Shown here: one piece after another, positions 6,702-8,582 of the stretch
How positions within the stretch are numbered: the first letter of the stretch is position 1
Layout: each line of letters starts with the position of its first letter
Source: Nitriliruptoraceae bacterium
GTDB taxonomy: Bacteria; Actinomycetota; Nitriliruptoria; Nitriliruptorales; Nitriliruptoraceae
Length of the DNA: 8,582 nucleotides
Direction: 5' to 3'
Assembly (NCBI GenBank): GCA_007117945.1
Contig: SKTN01000009.1
Location: 1 to 8,582, forward strand
Notes under the pieces: generated by a model
What the model was told of the DNA's origin: nothing
The model's database searches: none
The model's input: only the letters and a program-made list of their open reading frames with translations
Position numbers and translations under genes: made by a program

Positions 6702-7862
6702 CTACTTCCCGCGGGCGGCGTCGCCGTACCGTGGGACACGGATCCGCGCCAGGCTGCCCGGGCCGTCCTCGGCGTCGGTGAGCGCGACGTCGCCGCCGAG
6801 CTGGGTGGTCAGACGCCAGGTGGCGTACAGCCCGAGCCCCAGGCCCTGGTAGCGGCGGGTCAGGGAGGACTCGCCCTGTTCGAAGGCCTCGAAGAGGTGC
6901 TCCACCCCGCCCTCGGGCAGGCCCTCGCCGTGGTCGCGGATGGTGATGATCACCTCCTCGTGGGCGCTGGCGTCACCGTTCCCGTTGCCGTTCGCCTCGC
7001 TGGCGGCGCCGGGGGCGATGGCGACGTGTAGTTCCACGGTGGCGTCGTCGGGGGAGAAGCGCAGGGCGTTGTCCAGCACGCAGCTCAGCGCCGTGCGCAG
7101 GTGCACGCTGCTGGTGCGCAGACGGGCGTCGAGGGCGCCCTCGAGCCGGAGCCGCTCGCGGGGGTCGTAGCCGCCGCGGGTGGGCAGCTCGGCGATCGCC
7201 GCGTCGATCACGGCGCGGATCGGCACCTCGCGGGGCTCGAGCTGCCGGTCGTGGTCCACGGCCGCGTCCAGCACCGCCGCCAGGGACTCCATCCGCTGGG
7301 AGGCCCGGCCGATCGCGGCGACCAGCTGCGGCGCCCGGGGCGCGACCCGCGGGTCGCTGCGGCCGAGGAGCTCCGCGCTGCCGCGCACCACGGTGATCGG
7401 GGTCCGCAGCTCGTGGTTGATCAGCTCCAGCATCCGCTCGCGCTGGCGGGCCAGGCGCAGCTCCACCTCGGCGTTGGCGCGGGCGGCCTGTGCGGCGGCG
7501 ATCGCCTCCGCCCGGCTGGCGGCATCCAGACGGCGCAGCACCACCGCGACGAAGCTGCCGATCACCAGGAACGCCAGGGTGCGCGGCAGCCAGTTCGCCA
7601 GGGGCTGCGGCTCATCCGTCGCGACCACCAGGGGCAGCAGGGGACCGCACAGGATCCCGGCCGTCAGCGCGGTGAGCACCGTGCCGGGTACGTCGCGGTG
7701 GGCGGCGGCGTAGAGCACGGGGGCGTAGAACAGGTGGGGTGCCACGGTGTGGCTGCCGCCGGCGAGGTAGTTGCCCGCCCAGGCGGCGCCCAGCAGGGCG
7801 AGCAGGACGAGGATCTGGCCGAACGAGCGGACACCCGAACCGACGTCGTACCTGAGTTGCAC
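6702..7862 (-). CDS. Four-TM sensor histidine kinase without adjacent response regulator
   Basis: The 386-residue protein has four N-terminal hydrophobic helices (about 15-35, 41-55, 59-80, 91-112), an Ala/Arg-rich coiled coil (113-148), a dimerisation/phosphoacceptor domain and an ATPase domain. H-box NHELRTP carries the phosphoacceptor H150; the N-box has N265 (LDNALRFS), G1 is DHGEG from D310, the F-box is FEAFEQ, and G2 is GLGLGL (340-345). All core motifs look intact, so it should be active. There is no HAMP, PAS or large extracellular domain, so sensing probably occurs within the membrane helices. An Asn-Gly repeat (NGNGNG) sits in an insertion between the N and G1 boxes. GTG 7862 is chosen because GGAG (plus-strand 7868-7871) lies five bases before it; GTG 7922 would add 20 residues but lacks a ribosome site. 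No response regulator gene is present in this window; pepA follows after 40 bases. Confidence 0.9.
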   Translation of the reverse strand: MQLRYDVGSGVRSFGQILVLLALLGAAWAGNYLAGGSHTVAPHLFYAPVLYAAAHRDVPGTVLTALTAGILCGPLLPLVVATDEPQPLANWLPRTLAFLVIGSFVAVVLRRLDAASRAEAIAAAQAARANAEVELRLARQRERMLELINHELRTPITVVRGSAELLGRSDPRVAPRAPQLVAAIGRASQRMESLAAVLDAAVDHDRQLEPREVPIRAVIDAAIAELPTRGGYDPRERLRLEGALDARLRTSSVHLRTALSCVLDNALRFSPDDATVELHVAIAPGAASEANGNGNGDASAHEEVIITIRDHGEGLPEGGVEHLFEAFEQGESSLTRRYQGLGLGLYATWRLTTQLGGDVALTDAEDGPGSLARIRVPRYGDAARGK

Positions 7863-7867
7863 GCGTG

Positions 7868-7871
7868 CTCC
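7868..7871 (-). promoter_or_regulatory. Ribosome-binding site that decides the kinase start
   Basis: On the minus strand this reads GGAG inside GGGGCGGAG, five bases before GTG 7862. The upstream alternative start at 7922 has no such site. Confidence 0.6.
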
Positions 7872-8002
7872 GCCCCGTCGTAGCGGCGGGCCCTCCGTCC
7901 CGCCCTCGTCCCTGGCCCTCACGCATCGTAGTCACTGCCACGCGGGCCGTCAGCGAGCCGGTACCGCGTGCGGGTGGCGGTGCGCGGCGTGCAGTCCTGT
8001 GG

Positions 8003-8019
8003 CGTCCGGCAGCCGGACG
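8003..8019. promoter_or_regulatory. Perfect 7-bp inverted repeat, possible operator
   Basis: CGTCCGG (8003-8009) and CCGGACG (8013-8019) flank CAG. It lies in the divergent gap between the kinase and radical SAM genes, 13 bases before a -10-like TAACGT, so it covers the place where a -35 contact would be. An operator or activator site is plausible; an RNA hairpin is the alternative. Confidence 0.4.
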
Positions 8020-8032
8020 ATGGTACTGGCGC

Positions 8033-8038
8033 TAACGT
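8033..8038 (+). promoter_or_regulatory. Candidate -10 element for the radical SAM gene
   Basis: TAACGT fits the TAnnnT pattern and stands out in very GC-rich DNA, followed by a short T-rich stretch (GTTTTC). No good -35 is found 17 bases upstream; the inverted repeat is there instead, which could mean an activator-dependent promoter. Confidence 0.35.
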
Positions 8039-8064
8039 TTTCTCCGGCGATCTGCCGAAGCGAC

Positions 8065-8094
8065 CACGGACGGTGCGCCATGCCACGTCCCGTG
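8065..8094 (+). other. Imperfect stem-loop in the radical SAM gene leader
   Basis: CACGG-AC-GTG pairs with CAC-GT-CCGTG (10 bp, one bulge on each side, eight-base loop), ending 28 bases before the preferred start codon. It would lie in the mRNA leader if transcription begins near 8045. It does not match any riboswitch consensus I recognise. Confidence 0.3.
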
Positions 8095-8111
8095 CTCGGA
8101 GCCGATGAGGG

Positions 8112-8116
8112 AAGGA
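8112..8116 (+). promoter_or_regulatory. Ribosome-binding site that decides the radical SAM start
   Basis: AAGGA lies six bases before GTG 8123. For ATG 8105 this site would be inside the gene, and the upstream GGAG (8098-8101) would be only three bases away. For ATG 8129 the spacing would be 12. Confidence 0.55.
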
Positions 8117-8122
8117 ACCCAT

Positions 8123-8582
8123 GTGCGGATGACGACCTACAGCAGCCACAACCTGCGGGAGATCCCCGGGATCGAGCGCCTGGATCCCGGACGGTTGCAG
8201 GAGATGGAACTGGTCGCATCCGTCCTGCCCTTCAAGGTCAACAGCTACGTGGTGGACGAGCTCATCGACTGGTCGGACCCCGACGACCGGGTGTTCCACC
8301 TCACCTTCCCCCAGCCCGGGATGCTCTCCGAGCGCCACATGGACCTGCTGCGCGGCGCGGGGGACAAGCGTGCGCGGCGCGAGGTGGCCGCGGGCATCCA
8401 GCTAGAGCTCAACCCCCACCCCAGCGGCCAGGCGCTGAACATCCCCAGGACCGAGGACGGCGAGCTCGAGGGCATCCAGCACAAGTACCGCAACACCGTG
8501 CTGTTCTTCCCCTCCCAGGGCCAGACCTGCCACGCCTACTGCGCCTACTGCTTCCGGTGGCCGCAGTTCGTCAACCTCGACG
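8123..8582 (+). CDS. Lysine 2,3-aminomutase-like (KamA family) radical SAM protein, N-terminal part
   Basis: The gene runs off the right edge; 153 codons are visible. The text PFKVNSYVVDELIDW, FPQPGML, LNPHPSGQ and IQHKY is typical of KamA-like proteins. CHAYCAYC (C136, C140, C143) gives the CxxxCxxC spacing that holds the [4Fe-4S] cluster for radical SAM chemistry. Lysine aminomutases move an amino group with help of PLP, but the PLP lysine and substrate residues would lie beyond the window, so activity on lysine cannot be judged. The FPSQGQTCHAYC.YCFRW form around the cysteines seems to mark a branch distinct from classical KamA, and I would not assume the same substrate. GTG 8123 is preferred because of AAGGA six bases upstream; ATG 8105 and ATG 8129 are in-frame alternatives. 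It is transcribed divergently from the kinase gene. Confidence 0.85.
   Translation, partial: MRMTTYSSHNLREIPGIERLDPGRLQEMELVASVLPFKVNSYVVDELIDWSDPDDRVFHLTFPQPGMLSERHMDLLRGAGDKRARREVAAGIQLELNPHPSGQALNIPRTEDGELEGIQHKYRNTVLFFPSQGQTCHAYCAYCFRWPQFVNLD

Noticed and set aside
6692..6721. GCCGCC/GGCGGC stem around the kinase stop codon as a terminator
   Set aside because: Only six pairs around a loop of about 18 bases with no T-run; the neighbouring genes look co-transcribed.
5744..6781. Plus-strand frame of 345 residues opposite pepA
   Set aside because: Antisense shadow, Gly/His-rich; pepA on the other strand has all M17 motifs.
8101..8108. GCCGATGA before the radical SAM gene as a sigma-28-type -10
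   Set aside because: No matching -35 lies 11 bases upstream, and the element overlaps an alternative start codon.
7923..8122. tRNA, small RNA gene or known riboswitch in the divergent gap
   Set aside because: No T-loop, cloverleaf or recognised riboswitch consensus could be found; only the two inverted repeats stand out.

Overview
This window is very GC-rich and reads as chromosomal DNA of an actinobacterium. The signs are GC-heavy third codon positions, frequent GTG starts, a probable leaderless gene, and a PDZ-Lon protease next to Usp and M17 peptidase genes. A promoter of the sigma-28 (FliA/WhiG) type suggests a lineage with flagella or a WhiG-like developmental sigma factor. I cannot place it to genus. 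I see no mobile element, CRISPR array, rRNA or tRNA.

Layout, left to right. (1) 25-189, plus: a 54-residue tail-anchored membrane protein of unknown function. (2) 190-324: two inverted-repeat structures, then a sigma-28-type promoter. (3) 325-2913, plus: a ten-TM, GAF-like, GGDEF-EAL cyclic-di-GMP enzyme with both catalytic sites apparently intact. (4) 2914-3065: a 25-bp perfect palindrome overlapping a candidate promoter. (5) 3066-4073, plus: a membrane-anchored PDZ-Lon (S16, YlbL-like) protease with an altered serine motif. (6) 4208-5104, plus: a tandem Usp-like protein with degraded ATP motifs. (7) Convergent to it, 5183-6661, minus: an M17 leucyl aminopeptidase (PepA). (8) Just upstream of pepA on the same strand, 6702-7862, minus: a four-TM sensor histidine kinase with no response regulator in view. 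(9) 7863-8122: a divergent intergenic region with two inverted repeats. (10) 8123 to the right edge, plus: the N-terminal part of a lysine 2,3-aminomutase-like (KamA family) radical SAM protein.

How the parts may fit together. The left half looks like signalling and envelope quality control: a c-di-GMP enzyme that may be switched on with a motility or developmental regulon, then a surface protease that may be under a palindrome-binding repressor. The minus-strand pair (kinase, then aminopeptidase, 40 bp apart) may be one transcript. The most useful observations are regulatory: the sigma-28-type promoter whose expected transcription start falls on the ATG of the c-di-GMP gene, and the perfect palindrome before the protease gene with no regulator gene nearby. 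I found no clear new multi-gene system. Most genes belong to known families.
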